A stretch of DNA of 46,930 nucleotides from an uncultured Clostridia bacterium (GTDB taxonomy: Bacteria; Bacillota; Clostridia; Christensenellales; Borkfalkiaceae): NCBI GenBank assembly GCA_947624805.1, contig CANQLW010000007.1, positions 1 to 46,930 on the forward strand. The letters are read 5' to 3'. Of this stretch, positions 14,832 through 24,765 are shown piece by piece (position 1 is the stretch's first letter; every line of letters starts with the position of its first letter). The notes under the pieces are model-generated. The model searched no databases and was not told the DNA's origin. It was given only the letters and a program-made list of their open reading frames with translations. Both the position numbers and the translations under genes were made by a program.

Positions 14832-15473
14832 TCATTCGTCCGCCCGAGGCATGATTCTGACGATCTTTGCGGGGTTCCCTGCGATCAGAAGCCCGTCCCC
14901 GTCAAAGGACTTGGTAACGACGGAATTCGCGCCTATGATACAGTTTTTCCCGATTGTAACGCCGCCGAGAATGCAGACGTTTTCGCCGACCCATGTGTTG
15001 TCGCCGATCTCGATCCCCCCTTTGGTCACGAGTGGCAATTCTGCGCGCGGTTTGTCTGTCGCGACGGAGGCGCCGTGCGCATGATCATGGATGAGCACAT
15101 TGCTGCCGATGAGCACATGATCGCCGATCCTGATCTTCCCGATCGCGCCGACATGGCAATTACGGGAAAAAGATACGCCGTCTCCGATCTCGACGGAGGG
15201 TTGATACTCTTCCCCGCCCCAGCGGGGGTATGCCCCGATCCAGAGACCGTCGCCTGCGGAGAAATGATCCCCGACGGAAACATATTTCAGGTGTTCGAAA
15301 TGATTACGGCGGCCGATCGCGGTGTCCTTGCCGTGCTTTTTCAGCGCACGCCGAAAATTCGCCGTGTTGATGCAGGAGGCGAATTTCCCGAATGCCCGCA
15401 GAACGGCGCCGTTAAAGATCCACGAAAAGAACCATGCGATCCCGTAGATCATTTTTTTCATAAACTTCTTCAT
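14832..15473 (-). CDS. Hexapeptide-repeat acyltransferase
   Basis: A 213-aa left-handed beta-helix transferase of the maltose/galactoside O-acetyltransferase class. Repeats of the [LIV]-G-x4 type are visible (VEIGDGVSFS, GKIRIGDHVLIG, IGDNTWVGENVCILGGVTIG, IGANSVVTKSF), with the catalytic His region VLIHDHAHG. The ending GLLIAGNPAKIVRI is typical. An N-terminal hydrophobic stretch (about 8-28) may anchor it to the membrane. It probably O-acetylates a sugar of the repeat unit. The start has GAGGAC upstream and follows the SDR gene by 9 bp. Confidence 0.88.
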   Translation of the reverse strand: MKKFMKKMIYGIAWFFSWIFNGAVLRAFGKFASCINTANFRRALKKHGKDTAIGRRNHFEHLKYVSVGDHFSAGDGLWIGAYPRWGGEEYQPSVEIGDGVSFSRNCHVGAIGKIRIGDHVLIGSNVLIHDHAHGASVATDKPRAELPLVTKGGIEIGDNTWVGENVCILGGVTIGKNCIIGANSVVTKSFDGDGLLIAGNPAKIVRIMPRADE

Positions 15474-15482
15474 ATAAGGTCC

Positions 15483-16325
15483 TCATGCATCGGATTTGCC
15501 CGAACGGCGAAGGATCTCCCTGATTTTTGTATCGTCGCCGTAGATGCACGGGGATTCCCCCTGCCGCTCGGGGAATTTTCCATAGTCAAGGCGGATGCCG
15601 AGATGATTCTCGCGGATATAGGCCTCGAGCTGCTCGCCGAGCGCACGCGGCTTTCCCGAGCACAGTTCGATGATGCCCGAGATCTGCTCCTGTGTGACGG
15701 CGGCCGCGATCTGTCTGCAAAGATCGTCGATATGGATGAAATCGAACTGATTTTTTCCCGTCGTGAACGGAAACTCGGTCTTCCCCTCTTCCGCCGCCCG
15801 ACGCAGTTTGCAGAATACCGAATTGCCGTAGGCGTCGTCGCCGTAGATATAATAGGCACGGAGCCATTGAAGGGTCACGCCGCGCTCTCTGCAAAGCAGG
15901 GTGAGCGCCCCGCGCAGCGCAGTCTTGGCGATTCCGTACTTGGTGACGGGAGCGGACGGCGTGTTTTCATCCACCTTCCCCTCATGATAGCCGATCTCGT
16001 GCATGGTCCCCATGACGGCGATGTGTGTCGCCCCGCCGCCGATGAGCCTGTTCAGAAAGGCATAATGGGCGGAAAGCTGCTCGATATGGGCGTCGGAATT
16101 GTGGACGAACCCGTCTTTCCATGCCATATGCAGACAGACATCGGGAGAGCCGAACGCGGAAAAGGGCTGCGGCTCGGAGAAGATGTCCGTCAAAATGATT
16201 TTGGCGCGGGGATCGATATGCTCCGCAGAGATATCCGCGGCGATGATTTCATGCCCCGCGTCGAGCAGCACCCCTGTCGCCTTGGAGCCGATATACCCGT
16301 TTGCGCCTGTAACAAGGATCTTCAT
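15483..16325 (-). CDS. NAD-dependent epimerase/dehydratase, candidate 4-keto-sugar reductase
   Basis: A 280-aa extended-type SDR. It shows TGANGYIGS (6-14) for NAD(P) binding, a Thr107 in VMGTMHEIGYHEG as the likely catalytic hydroxyl, and Tyr130-xxx-Lys134 in YGIAK. The family fits nucleotide-sugar reductases or epimerases. It starts 1 nt after rfbC (AGAGGA upstream). A canonical rmlD is absent from the operon, so this gene may reduce the 4-keto product of RfbC, giving dTDP-rhamnose or another 6-deoxy sugar such as 6-deoxy-talose. Action on a GDP- or UDP-sugar cannot be excluded. Confidence 0.85.
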   Translation of the reverse strand: MKILVTGANGYIGSKATGVLLDAGHEIIAADISAEHIDPRAKIILTDIFSEPQPFSAFGSPDVCLHMAWKDGFVHNSDAHIEQLSAHYAFLNRLIGGGATHIAVMGTMHEIGYHEGKVDENTPSAPVTKYGIAKTALRGALTLLCRERGVTLQWLRAYYIYGDDAYGNSVFCKLRRAAEEGKTEFPFTTGKNQFDFIHIDDLCRQIAAAVTQEQISGIIELCSGKPRALGEQLEAYIRENHLGIRLDYGKFPERQGESPCIYGDDTKIREILRRSGKSDA

Positions 16326-16326
16326 G

Positions 16327-16887
16327 TTATCCTCTGAATATAAATTTTACGTCGCTGTCCTTGAAGAGCGGGGCGTTTTTGTCCTTTTCGGAGAGCATGG
16401 GCGAGCTCACCCCCCAGTCGATGCCGAAGGCGGGATCGTCGAAGCGTACGCTCCTGTCCGAGGGCTTGTCGTAATAGTGATCCACCTTATACTGCACTTC
16501 GACGTCATCTGTAAGGGTCACGAAGCCATGCAAAAACCCCTGCGGGATATAGAGCTGAAGGAAGTTTTCCGCCGTGAGACGCACCTTGATCCACTTCATA
16601 TAGGTGGGCGAACCCTCGCGGATATCCACGATGACGTCGTAAATATCCCCGCGGGTGCAACGGATGAGTTTGGTCTGGCAGAAGGGGTCGAGCTGGCAAT
16701 GGAGCCCGCGGACGATGCCCTTCCCCGCGCTGTAACTTTGGTTGTCCTGTACGAAGACAGGCACATCGAGCCCCGCCTCACGGAGCTTTTTCTCGCTGAA
16801 CGTCTCCGTGAACCACCCTCTCTTGTCGCCGAACACCTGCGGCTCGATGAGATAAGCGCCGAAAAGTTCGGTGGAAATCAACTTCAT
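16327..16887 (-). CDS. rfbC: dTDP-4-dehydrorhamnose 3,5-epimerase
   Basis: RfbC (RmlC) is a cupin that epimerises C3 and C5 of dTDP-4-keto-6-deoxyglucose. The 186 aa contain FGDKRGWFTETFSEK, the catalytic base His63 in RGLHCQ, IPQGFLHGF and Tyr133 in VQYKVDHYYD, all family hallmarks. The start is 1 nt from the preceding glycosyltransferase stop codon, so translation is probably coupled. With rfbA and rfbB it makes dTDP-4-keto-rhamnose. Confidence 0.97.
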   Translation of the reverse strand: MKLISTELFGAYLIEPQVFGDKRGWFTETFSEKKLREAGLDVPVFVQDNQSYSAGKGIVRGLHCQLDPFCQTKLIRCTRGDIYDVIVDIREGSPTYMKWIKVRLTAENFLQLYIPQGFLHGFVTLTDDVEVQYKVDHYYDKPSDRSVRFDDPAFGIDWGVSSPMLSEKDKNAPLFKDSDVKFIFRG

Positions 16888-16888
16888 T

Positions 16889-17818
16889 TTAAGCGACCCC
16901 TTTTTTTATGTACTCAAGCACGATTTTTCTCTTTTGACGGTATAAACGGAATCTGTTCCGCATGAACAACAGAGCGCCGGCAATCATGAATTTCAAATAC
17001 GACCGACACAATAATTTCAGATATTTTTCTGCAGCCTTTTCGCCGAAGTGTCTTTTGAAATAGACGATATAGCCCGAGAGCATAAAACGATAGCGCTTTT
17101 CGCTGAAATTGTTTTCGGAGCCGTTGAAACTTGCTCCTTCCAAGTGATAAATATGTGCATAGGGCACATTATACGCCTTCCATTCCGTCTCTTTCTGCAT
17201 TCGGTAGGCAAATTCCGTCTCTTCGCAATACATGAATATATTCTCGTCGAACAGCCCTGCTTTTTCAATCACGGCACGGCGTATCATCATATCGGCGCCC
17301 ATGACGACCGCGACCCGTATCGGCGAATCCGTATAGTTGTAATCGATGCGCCGACGGGATAATTTTTCAAAGAAATATCTCGTTAAACTCATGAAATGCC
17401 GAATGCTTTTCAGGGTTACGGCGTTCTTCTCGAAGGAATGCGCGGGTTCGCCGTCGGCGTCGAAAATATTGCCCCCGCAGATCCCGCAATCGGGCGTCTT
17501 CTCCATAAAATCGAAGAGCTCCTTCACAAAGTTCTCTTTGAGAAGCACATCCGAATTCAGCCAGAGCAGATATGTGCCCGAGGCGCTTGCATAGGCGAGG
17601 TTGAACGCCTTGGCGGTCCCGAGATTCCCGCCTGCTTGTATATAGATAATTTTATCCCCGAACAGATCCCGCAGCCGCTCGCCCGAGCCATCGGGACTTT
17701 GATTGTCGACGAGGATGATTTCGTATGCGACATCTTTCGTTTCCGTGAGAATGCTCTCGATCGCATTTTTCGTCAGGTCAAATGTGTTGTAGTTGATGAG
17801 TATGATCGATACGTCCAT
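16889..17818 (-). CDS. Family 2 glycosyltransferase, rhamnosyltransferase-like
   Basis: A 309-aa GT2 enzyme. It begins MDVSIILINYNTFDLT, followed by EIILVDNQSPDGSGE, GNLGTAKAFNLA and the metal-binding LWLNSDVLL. The later segment GADMMIRRAVIEKAGLFDENIFMYCEETEF is typical of WbbL-type rhamnosyltransferases. I chose the ATG at 17818 because the fold begins there and it lies 1 nt after the rfbA stop codon; an upstream ATG at 17908 lies within rfbA. Its place between rfbA and rfbC supports use of a dTDP-deoxy sugar, but this is inferred. Confidence 0.9.
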   Translation of the reverse strand: MDVSIILINYNTFDLTKNAIESILTETKDVAYEIILVDNQSPDGSGERLRDLFGDKIIYIQAGGNLGTAKAFNLAYASASGTYLLWLNSDVLLKENFVKELFDFMEKTPDCGICGGNIFDADGEPAHSFEKNAVTLKSIRHFMSLTRYFFEKLSRRRIDYNYTDSPIRVAVVMGADMMIRRAVIEKAGLFDENIFMYCEETEFAYRMQKETEWKAYNVPYAHIYHLEGASFNGSENNFSEKRYRFMLSGYIVYFKRHFGEKAAEKYLKLLCRSYLKFMIAGALLFMRNRFRLYRQKRKIVLEYIKKGVA

Positions 17819-17819
17819 A

Positions 17820-18701
17820 TCAGTAAATGATCCTCCCGTCGGCGACCCGTCTGAGATGCCTTCCATAGGCGTTTGAGAGCATATCCGCCTGCGCTTTGAG
17901 CGCTTCACGGGAGATCCAGCCGCTCGTGTAGGCGATCTCTTCGGGGCAGGAGATCATGAGCCCCTGCCGCTCCTCGATCATGCGGACGAACGCCGTCGCC
18001 TCGGCGAGGGACTCGAACGTCCCCGTGTCCAGCCAAGTAAATCCCCGTCCGAAGGTCACGACGTCGAGCTTCCCCGCCCCGAGATAGGCACGGTTGACGG
18101 AGGTGATTTCAAGCTCCCCGCGCTCGGAGGGCTGAATGCTCTTTGCGATCCCGACGACGTCGTTCGTGTAGAAATACAGCCCGACGACGGCGTAGTTGGA
18201 CTTGGGGTTCTGGGGTTTTTCCTCGAGGGAGACGACTTTCCCCTCTTCGTCGAATTCCACCACCCCGAAACGCTCGGGATCGGGGACATAATACCCGAAG
18301 ACGGTGGATCTGCCCGCCTTCACGTTCGCAACGGCGCCCGCGAGATTGCGTTTGAGGCCGTTGCCATAGAAGATATTGTCGCCGAGGACCATGCAGACGT
18401 CGTCGTCCCCGATGAACTCCTCCCCGATGAGGAAGGCCTGTGCGAGCCCCTCGGGCTTTTTCTGGACGGCATAGGAGAGGGTCAGACCGAACTTGCTCCC
18501 GTCGCCGAGCAGCTGCTCGAAGCGGGGGGTATCGGACGGGGTGGAAATGATGAGGATCTCCCTGATCCCCGCGAGCATGAGGGTGGACAGGGGATAATAG
18601 ATCATGGGTTTATCGTAGACGGGAAGGAGCTGTTTGCTCGTGACCGTCGTGAGCGGGTAGAGCCTCGTTCCGCTCCCGCCCGCCAGAATAATTCCTTTCA
18701 T
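17820..18701 (-). CDS. rfbA: Glucose-1-phosphate thymidylyltransferase
   Basis: RfbA (RmlA) makes dTDP-glucose from dTTP and glucose-1-phosphate, the first step toward dTDP-rhamnose. The 293-aa protein starts [18 protein letters not shown], the nucleotidyltransferase signature, and carries [16 protein letters not shown] and [12 protein letters not shown]. The start overlaps the stop codon of the polymerase gene by 4 nt (ATGA), with GGAGAAAG upstream. The glucose-1-phosphate could come from the pgm in the same operon. Confidence 0.98.
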   Translation of the reverse strand: MKGIILAGGSGTRLYPLTTVTSKQLLPVYDKPMIYYPLSTLMLAGIREILIISTPSDTPRFEQLLGDGSKFGLTLSYAVQKKPEGLAQAFLIGEEFIGDDDVCMVLGDNIFYGNGLKRNLAGAVANVKAGRSTVFGYYVPDPERFGVVEFDEEGKVVSLEEKPQNPKSNYAVVGLYFYTNDVVGIAKSIQPSERGELEITSVNRAYLGAGKLDVVTFGRGFTWLDTGTFESLAEATAFVRMIEERQGLMISCPEEIAYTSGWISREALKAQADMLSNAYGRHLRRVADGRIIY

Positions 18702-19969
18702 ACACTTTCTCCTTTGTCGGAAACAAATGCCGCTCTCGGCAATCTGTCTGCACGCGGACTGTATTCCCTCTGCCGCGCAAACGTTATAGCGAGGAAAATT
18801 GCATAGATCCCGAAGTTCGAAAAAGAATATACAAGCGGCAGATTGACCGTCGCGATCAGAAATACCGCCTCATAGAACAGAACCCCGATAAAAAACGGGC
18901 GTTCTTTGGTTTTCTTCTGCGCGGTACTCAAATTCAGGTAAGCGTTCTTTAAGACGATGATGCCGAGGACATAGAATAAAACCATGTGCAGCAACCCGCC
19001 ATGATCGATCAGGGCGACGATACTCGTCTCGGGTCTTTCCCCGCTGGGCGTGATGCCGAGCAGACATCCGATCGAAAGATCGGCGATGTTCCAGCCGTCA
19101 AGATGTCCCTGAATGCTCCCGATCTTGCTTGTAATGAAATAGTTAAATGAACGGCTCGCTGTAGACAAGTAGACCGCAACGGCAATGACCGCAAAGACGA
19201 TGACCGTAAATGCGATCGCCATGCTCCTGTGGATCACCAGATCGGGATGTTTGACAAGATACACGATCCCGCCGATCAGGCAGACGGCAAGAAAGGCCGC
19301 GATCCCTGTCATCGACCACGTCAACAACATAAATATCGAAAGCAATGCGACAAGAACAATCCTCTTCACGCCCTTGAACCGAAAGACGGAGTAGGGAAGA
19401 AAATATGCAAGCAAGACGGCAAAACCGTTCGGATCGTCCCATGCACCGCCAAACCGTACGTCGGTCAATTCCCCCGTAGGATAAGCGAGCGCGGGCAAAC
19501 GTCCGACGAACAAATACAGTGCAATTTGCAATAGTTCATACAGGATCGTAAAATACAAAAAAACGTCGCCGACTTTGATCATGGCGCCACAGTCGATGCG
19601 CACATCCACGCATAACGTGATGAGGACGGGCAAGAAACAAAGGACAGCTATCATACTGTTGACGCTTCCGATCAACAAAAACGTATAGATGTTTTGTATC
19701 GTCAATAATACAATGATAAGATACGGAATTGCGGGATAGGGATGGAGTCTGTATCGCACGACACTAAAAAATAACAGGATACAAAAAACGGCAAGGATCG
19801 CATATTTTGCAAACTGAATGCCGAAGGGCGTAGGCGAATATGTCGGGGAGGTCAGGTCGGAATTCATTTGAAGAATATAGCGGTAAGAATAGTAAAACAG
19901 ATAGAGAGCAAAAATGCCCGCTATCACAACCGAAGCCGTATTCTTTTTTTTCTCCCTGTACTTTTCCAT
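18698..19969 (-). CDS. wzy: O-antigen/exopolysaccharide polymerase-like membrane protein
   Basis: A 423-aa protein with about 11-12 hydrophobic segments and a large loop before the last helices (about residues 275-330), where [13 protein letters not shown] and PSGERPETS lie. That topology is typical of Wzy polymerases and WaaL ligases, whose sequences are poorly conserved. The segment [21 protein letters not shown] resembles the loop of the O-antigen ligase family. With a Wzx flippase and priming transferase in the same operon, polymerase is the likeliest role. The ATG at 19969 lies 5 nt after the preceding stop codon. Confidence 0.8.
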   Translation of the reverse strand: MEKYREKKKNTASVVIAGIFALYLFYYSYRYILQMNSDLTSPTYSPTPFGIQFAKYAILAVFCILLFFSVVRYRLHPYPAIPYLIIVLLTIQNIYTFLLIGSVNSMIAVLCFLPVLITLCVDVRIDCGAMIKVGDVFLYFTILYELLQIALYLFVGRLPALAYPTGELTDVRFGGAWDDPNGFAVLLAYFLPYSVFRFKGVKRIVLVALLSIFMLLTWSMTGIAAFLAVCLIGGIVYLVKHPDLVIHRSMAIAFTVIVFAVIAVAVYLSTASRSFNYFITSKIGSIQGHLDGWNIADLSIGCLLGITPSGERPETSIVALIDHGGLLHMVLFYVLGIIVLKNAYLNLSTAQKKTKERPFFIGVLFYEAVFLIATVNLPLVYSFSNFGIYAIFLAITFARQREYSPRADRLPRAAFVSDKGESV

Positions 19970-19974
19970 GCTAT

Positions 19975-20991
19975 TTACCGTTCTGCGATCTCGGAAAGAA
20001 GCCCTGAGACACAAACCGCGTAGTTATATGCGGCGGCGATTGCTTCCGCACACTGCGGTACCTCAGGCACCTCCGAAAGAAGTCTTGTAAGCTCCTCCTC
20101 CGTGGAAAAGAATTTGACGGGCAGTCCCGCGTAGACCTCGCGGAAGACGGGGATGTCCGAGACGATCGGCTGCGTTCCGAGGACGAGCGCCTCGAGGGGA
20201 GGGAGCCCGAATCCCTCGTATTTAGACGGCAGGACGAGATATTTTGAACGGGCGATCTCCGAAAACAGCTCCCCGTCCCCGAGTTTCCCCGTGAAGACGA
20301 CGTTCTGATACGCGTTCTCGTCCAGCCGAAGCCCCGTGAGGAAATTGTCCTTCTCGCCGATGATTTTGAGCTTGGTCTCCCCGCCCAAACGGGAAAAAGC
20401 GGCAAGCAGCGTCTTGAGTCCCTTGTGCGGCTTGACATTGCCGACAAAGACGATCTGGTCCTCCTTCTCCGCCGCCGTATGCGCCTTGGCGTATGCAAAT
20501 ACTTGCTCCGAGACGCCGTTATAATTGACAAAACACTTGTCTGCGAGCTTGCCGTAGTAGTGTCTGCATCTTTCGAGGGTGAATGCCGAGACACAGGCGA
20601 TGCGCCGCGATTTTTTCATGCAGCGCTTCAGAAGCGTCTTTTTGATGAGCCTGTCCTTTCCCCCCCGCGTCGTCTCCTTCACGTCGAGGAAGGCGAGATC
20701 GTGCATCACGGTATAGACGGGGATCTTCACCCCGAACGGCACCAAAAAGTTGGGAATGAGCAGCGCGTCGCAGACACGGTTGAGCGCTTTGGGATAAGCG
20801 CGGAGCCCGCCCAAGGAATAGGGGTCGCTGTCATTCCCGACGATGACGGCGCCCTCGTATTTTTGTAATTTTTCTCTCTTTCCGATGAGATAATACGTAT
20901 GCGCGGAGAAGTCGAGCGCGCCGAGGATCCCCTCGCACACCCTGCCGATCCCCGACATCCCGATGTATCTGCAATCGATCGCGATCTTCAT
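19975..20991 (-). CDS. Family 4 (GT-B) glycosyltransferase
   Basis: A 338-aa retaining glycosyltransferase. The N-terminus MKIAIDCRYIGMSGIGRVCEG is typical of mannosyl/glucosyltransferases of the WbaZ/MtfB sort. The C-terminal donor domain has QIVFVGNVKPHKGLKTLL, ...VFTGKLGDGELF and the EX7E-type segment KYLVLPSKYEGFGLPPLEAL. The start codon is 1 nt beyond the manA stop codon and has no Shine-Dalgarno sequence, so translation probably depends on coupling. Next to the GDP-mannose genes, a mannose donor is plausible but not shown. Confidence 0.92.
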   Translation of the reverse strand: MKIAIDCRYIGMSGIGRVCEGILGALDFSAHTYYLIGKREKLQKYEGAVIVGNDSDPYSLGGLRAYPKALNRVCDALLIPNFLVPFGVKIPVYTVMHDLAFLDVKETTRGGKDRLIKKTLLKRCMKKSRRIACVSAFTLERCRHYYGKLADKCFVNYNGVSEQVFAYAKAHTAAEKEDQIVFVGNVKPHKGLKTLLAAFSRLGGETKLKIIGEKDNFLTGLRLDENAYQNVVFTGKLGDGELFSEIARSKYLVLPSKYEGFGLPPLEALVLGTQPIVSDIPVFREVYAGLPVKFFSTEEELTRLLSEVPEVPQCAEAIAAAYNYAVCVSGLLSEIAER

Positions 20992-20992
20992 G

Positions 20993-21940
20993 TCAATAAC
21001 TGATAATGAGCACGCGGCATTTGCCCTTGATCTTGAATTGCCGCTCTGTGAACATCCACGTCTCGCCCTGCCTGATCTTCTCGCGCTCCCCGTCGCTCTC
21101 TGCACTCCCCTCTCCCTCGAGGATGAGCGCGACGGTGAATTTTGCATCGGGATAGGTGAACGTATTCTCGCCGCAAGCGTCGTATTCGGAGATGGAGATA
21201 TGTTCGACGGTGCCGAGCATATTCCTCGCCCTCCTGTTCGCGGAGGGGACGCTCCTGCCCGTCGGAACGGGCATCCTGTGCAGGTTCAGAACGTTCAATC
21301 CGTCTTTGAGATGCAGGGGACGGGGCTTGCCGCTGTCATCCACCCTGCCGTAGTCATAGAGACGGTAAGTGGCGTCCGACGTCTGCTGGATCTCGCAGAT
21401 GAGACATCCCGCGCCGATCGCATGGATCGTGCCCGCGGGGACATAGAAGACTTCCCCCTTCTTGACGGGAATACGGTTGAGGAGCCCCTCGACCGTGCCG
21501 TCCTTGCACGCCTTTCTGACCTGCTGTTTGGTAACGTCGCGGTTGAAGCCGAGGTAGAGGAACGCCCCCTCGTCCGCCGCGAGGACATACCACATCTCGT
21601 TTTTCCCGCCGTCCTCCGCGTGTTTGCGGGCATACCGCTCCCCGGGGTGTACCTGCACGGAGAGGTTCTGTTCTGCATCGATATATTTGATCATGACGGG
21701 AAGCTGTCTGTATTTGACGGCGTACTTTCCGATATTCTCCCAGCCGACCGTTTCGAAGTAGTCGCCGAGCGTCTTCCCCGCAAAGATGCCGTTCCCGATC
21801 GTGCTCTCGCCGCTCCTGTGCGTGGAGACTTCCCAGCTCTCCGCGATCTTGGCAAGCGGGCCCGTCTCTTTATGCAGGACGTCTCTGATCTTCGTCCCGC
21901 CCCATATGATCTGTTTATAAACAGGGATCAACTGTATCAT
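20993..21940 (-). CDS. manA: Mannose-6-phosphate isomerase, class I
   Basis: ManA interconverts fructose-6-phosphate and mannose-6-phosphate and feeds GDP-mannose synthesis. The 315 aa show the zinc ligands Gln96 and His98 in SVQVHPG, Glu115 in KNEMWYVL and His173 in AGTIHAIG, plus the short class I form typical of Firmicutes. The start has GAGGAT and CGGAAG upstream and follows pgm by 13 bp. With pgm and manC it completes the GDP-mannose route from the product of pgi, which is encoded just upstream on the other strand. Confidence 0.96.
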   Translation of the reverse strand: MIQLIPVYKQIIWGGTKIRDVLHKETGPLAKIAESWEVSTHRSGESTIGNGIFAGKTLGDYFETVGWENIGKYAVKYRQLPVMIKYIDAEQNLSVQVHPGERYARKHAEDGGKNEMWYVLAADEGAFLYLGFNRDVTKQQVRKACKDGTVEGLLNRIPVKKGEVFYVPAGTIHAIGAGCLICEIQQTSDATYRLYDYGRVDDSGKPRPLHLKDGLNVLNLHRMPVPTGRSVPSANRRARNMLGTVEHISISEYDACGENTFTYPDAKFTVALILEGEGSAESDGEREKIRQGETWMFTERQFKIKGKCRVLIISY

Positions 21941-21953
21941 CTTCCGTATATCC

Positions 21954-23693
21954 TCAAAATGCCGAGACCGCGAGAAGGTCCCTTCTCACGGCAGAGAAAG
22001 CCTCCTCTTCCCGTTCCCCCAGCCCGATATAGAATTTGATCTTGGGCTCCGTGCCCGAGGGACGCACACAGCACCATCCCCCCTCGAGCTCGAAGTAGAG
22101 GACGTCGCTCTTAGGGAGCCGCAGAGCCTCCTCCTTCCCGTCCGCCGCCCTTCTTACACTTGTAAGATAATCGCGGACGGCGAGCACTTTTTTCCCGCCG
22201 AGCGTCTTCGGGGGCTCCTTTCTCATCCGTTGCATGGCGGAAGCGATCTTTTTGAGCCCGTCCATGCCCTGCACGGTCTCGCTATAGAGCTCCTCGCGCT
22301 GATAGCCGTATTTCCGATAGATCGACTCCATCTGTTCGGAAAGGGTGATGCCAAGTTCTGCGTAGTATGCCGCCGCCTCGGCGAGGAGCATGACCGCGGC
22401 GACCGCGTCCTTGTCCCTTGCATACGTCCCCGCAAGACACCCGTAGCTCTCCTCGAACCCGAATTCATATGTATAGGCGCCCATACGTGCATCCCGCCGC
22501 CCGCCGTTTGCGATCGCTGCAAGCTCGGACATATGGATCTGTTCGCCGATGTACTTGAAGCCCGTGAGCGTCTCGATGAGGGTGAGGCCGTATTCCTCTG
22601 CGAGCGGGCGGGCGAGCTTGGTGGAGACGATCGTCGTGACGAGCGCCCCGCTCCCGTCCGCGGGCAAGAGCCCCTTTTCCTTTCGGCGTGAGAGGACGTA
22701 CTCCGCGATGAGGATCCCGCTCATATTGCCCGTAAAACAAAAATAGCCGCCCGTTTTGTCCTTTGCATAGACGCCGAGCCTGTCCGCGTCGGGATCGGTG
22801 GCGAGGACGAGATCGGCGCCCTCCCGTTCTGCAAGGGCGAGCGCGAGCGCAAACGCCTTCTTGTCCTCGGGATTGGGATAGGCGACGGTGGGAAAATTTC
22901 CGTCGGGAAGGGCCTGCTCGGGCACGACAAAGACGTTTTCAAACCCCATTTCGGCAAGAATGCGGCGCACGGGCAGATTCCCCGTCCCGTGGAGGGGGGT
23001 ATAGACGATTTTCAGTTTCTTCCCCTGTGCCCTGACCGCCTCGGGGGAGAGGGAAAGCGCCTTGACGGCGTCAAGGTAGGCACGGTCTGTCTCTTCGCCG
23101 ATCATGACGAGGAGCCCCCGTGCGATCGCCTCCTCTTTTGCGATGCGGCGCACGTCGCCGTAGCCGATCTTTTCGACACAGGCGATGATATTTTTATCGT
23201 GCGGGGGAACAATCTGCCCCCCGTCCGACCAGTAAACTTTATAGCCGTTGTAGGCGGGCGGGTTATGGCTTGCCGTGATGACGATCCCCGCCGTTGCATG
23301 GCAAAATCTTACCGCAAACGAGAGCTCGGGCGTGGGACGGAGGGCATCGAAGAGGTATGCCCTGATGTTGTTCGCGGCGAGAATGCAGGCGGAATCGAGG
23401 GCGAACTCCGCAGACATCCGCCTCGAATCATAGGCGATGACGACACTGCCGCCTTTCGTCTGCCCGTTGATGTAGTCCGCGAGCCCCTGCGTCGCCCGTC
23501 CGACCGTGTAGCGGTTCATGCGGTTGGTGCCCGCGCCGATCATGCCGCGGAGCCCTCCTGTGCCGAACGTGAGTTCCTTATAAAACCTGTCCGCGATCTC
23601 CTTTTCATCGGTGAGGGCGGCAAGTTCTTGTTTTGTCTCTTCATCGAAGCCGTCGCCCGTGCACCAGCGGCGGTATTCTTCCCATGCATCCAT
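21954..23693 (-). CDS. pgm: Phosphoglucomutase/phosphomannomutase
   Basis: A 579-aa alpha-D-phosphohexomutase of the Bacillus PgcA type. It converts hexose-6-phosphate to hexose-1-phosphate. The active-site phosphoserine is Ser142 in TASHNPPAYNGYK, the metal-binding loop is ATDPDADRLG (about 295), the sugar-binding loop holds FGFEESYG, and the phosphate loop near the C-terminus reads VRPSGTEPKIKFY. The first bases of its ATG overlap the manC stop codon (TGATG). Placed between manC and manA it probably serves as the phosphomannomutase, and it may also make glucose-1-phosphate for rfbA. Confidence 0.94.
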   Translation of the reverse strand: MDAWEEYRRWCTGDGFDEETKQELAALTDEKEIADRFYKELTFGTGGLRGMIGAGTNRMNRYTVGRATQGLADYINGQTKGGSVVIAYDSRRMSAEFALDSACILAANNIRAYLFDALRPTPELSFAVRFCHATAGIVITASHNPPAYNGYKVYWSDGGQIVPPHDKNIIACVEKIGYGDVRRIAKEEAIARGLLVMIGEETDRAYLDAVKALSLSPEAVRAQGKKLKIVYTPLHGTGNLPVRRILAEMGFENVFVVPEQALPDGNFPTVAYPNPEDKKAFALALALAEREGADLVLATDPDADRLGVYAKDKTGGYFCFTGNMSGILIAEYVLSRRKEKGLLPADGSGALVTTIVSTKLARPLAEEYGLTLIETLTGFKYIGEQIHMSELAAIANGGRRDARMGAYTYEFGFEESYGCLAGTYARDKDAVAAVMLLAEAAAYYAELGITLSEQMESIYRKYGYQREELYSETVQGMDGLKKIASAMQRMRKEPPKTLGGKKVLAVRDYLTSVRRAADGKEEALRLPKSDVLYFELEGGWCCVRPSGTEPKIKFYIGLGEREEEAFSAVRRDLLAVSAF

Positions 23694-24757
23694 CAGAGTA
23701 CGTCCTCTCTGCCCCTCGATTTGAGTTCATCGACGAGCTTTTTCACGTCCTGCGCCCGCTTTTTGGGACAGACGAGGACTGCGGCGGGCGTTTCGACGAC
23801 GATGAGGTCGTTCACGCCGATCAGGGCGACGAGCTTGTCCTGCGCATAGACGACGTTGCCCTTTGCCTCGAGCCCGATCCCGTCGCCGACGATGACGTTG
23901 CCGTTCTCGTCCGCCGTGCGGAGCGTCCCGAGCATATCCCAGCTCCCGACGTCGCTCCAACCGAATTCCCCGGGGACGACGAGGATATCGCGGCTCTTCT
24001 CCATGATCCCGTAATCCACCGAGATCGCGCCGATCTTGGGATAGACCCGCTCGAGCGTCGCCTTCTCCTTCTCCGTGCCGATCGCATTCTGCAGTTTCAT
24101 GAGATCTGCATAGATGTCGGGGAGAAGTTTTTTGTATTTTTCGAGAATGACGGAGGCGCGCCAGACGAAGATGCCGCTGTTCCAGACATATTGCCCGCTC
24201 GCGAGATATTTCTTTGCCCTCCTGAGGGAGGGTTTCTCGACAAAACGGATGACCTCTTTGACCTCGCCGCCCGTCTTCTTGAAGCAGATGTAGCCGTACC
24301 CCGTCGCGGGGAATGTGGGCTGAATGCCGATCGTGACGAGTTTTCCCGTATCTTCCGCCGCCGAGACCGCCGTTTTCAGGATGTCGGCAAAGACTTCGTC
24401 GTCGCGGATGTACGCGTCCGAGGGCGTGATGACCATGATGCCGTCCCCCCGCTTTTTGACGAGCTCCACGGCGGCATAGCCGATACAGGCGGCGGTGTTC
24501 CGCGCCGCGGGTTCGGGGAAGAAATTTTCGGCGGGGAGAGTGTCCCCCACCGCTTCCCGCATCCTTCCGAGCTGGTTTTTATTGGTGACGATATAGATGT
24601 TCTCACGCGGCGTGAGATGTGTGAGGCGGGAGACCGCCTCGTTGACCATGATGTCCCTGCCGCTCAGGTTGAGGAGCTGCTTGGGAGTATCTTTTCGTGA
24701 GAGCGGCCAAAAGCGTGTTCCGCCGCCGCCCGCCATAACGATGCCGTAAATATCCAT
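23693..24757 (-). CDS. manC: Mannose-1-phosphate guanylyltransferase
   Basis: ManC makes GDP-mannose from GTP and mannose-1-phosphate. It is a monofunctional 354-aa form without the C-terminal isomerase domain; isomerase activity is supplied by manA two genes on. The start MDIYGIVMAGGGGTRFWPLSR is the pyrophosphorylase signature. FVEKPSLRRAKKYLASGQYVWNSGIF and FGWSDVGSWDML are also present and family-specific. The stop codon overlaps pgm by 1 nt. Confidence 0.96.
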   Translation of the reverse strand: MDIYGIVMAGGGGTRFWPLSRKDTPKQLLNLSGRDIMVNEAVSRLTHLTPRENIYIVTNKNQLGRMREAVGDTLPAENFFPEPAARNTAACIGYAAVELVKKRGDGIMVITPSDAYIRDDEVFADILKTAVSAAEDTGKLVTIGIQPTFPATGYGYICFKKTGGEVKEVIRFVEKPSLRRAKKYLASGQYVWNSGIFVWRASVILEKYKKLLPDIYADLMKLQNAIGTEKEKATLERVYPKIGAISVDYGIMEKSRDILVVPGEFGWSDVGSWDMLGTLRTADENGNVIVGDGIGLEAKGNVVYAQDKLVALIGVNDLIVVETPAAVLVCPKKRAQDVKKLVDELKSRGREDVL

Positions 24758-24765
24758 AATTGAAA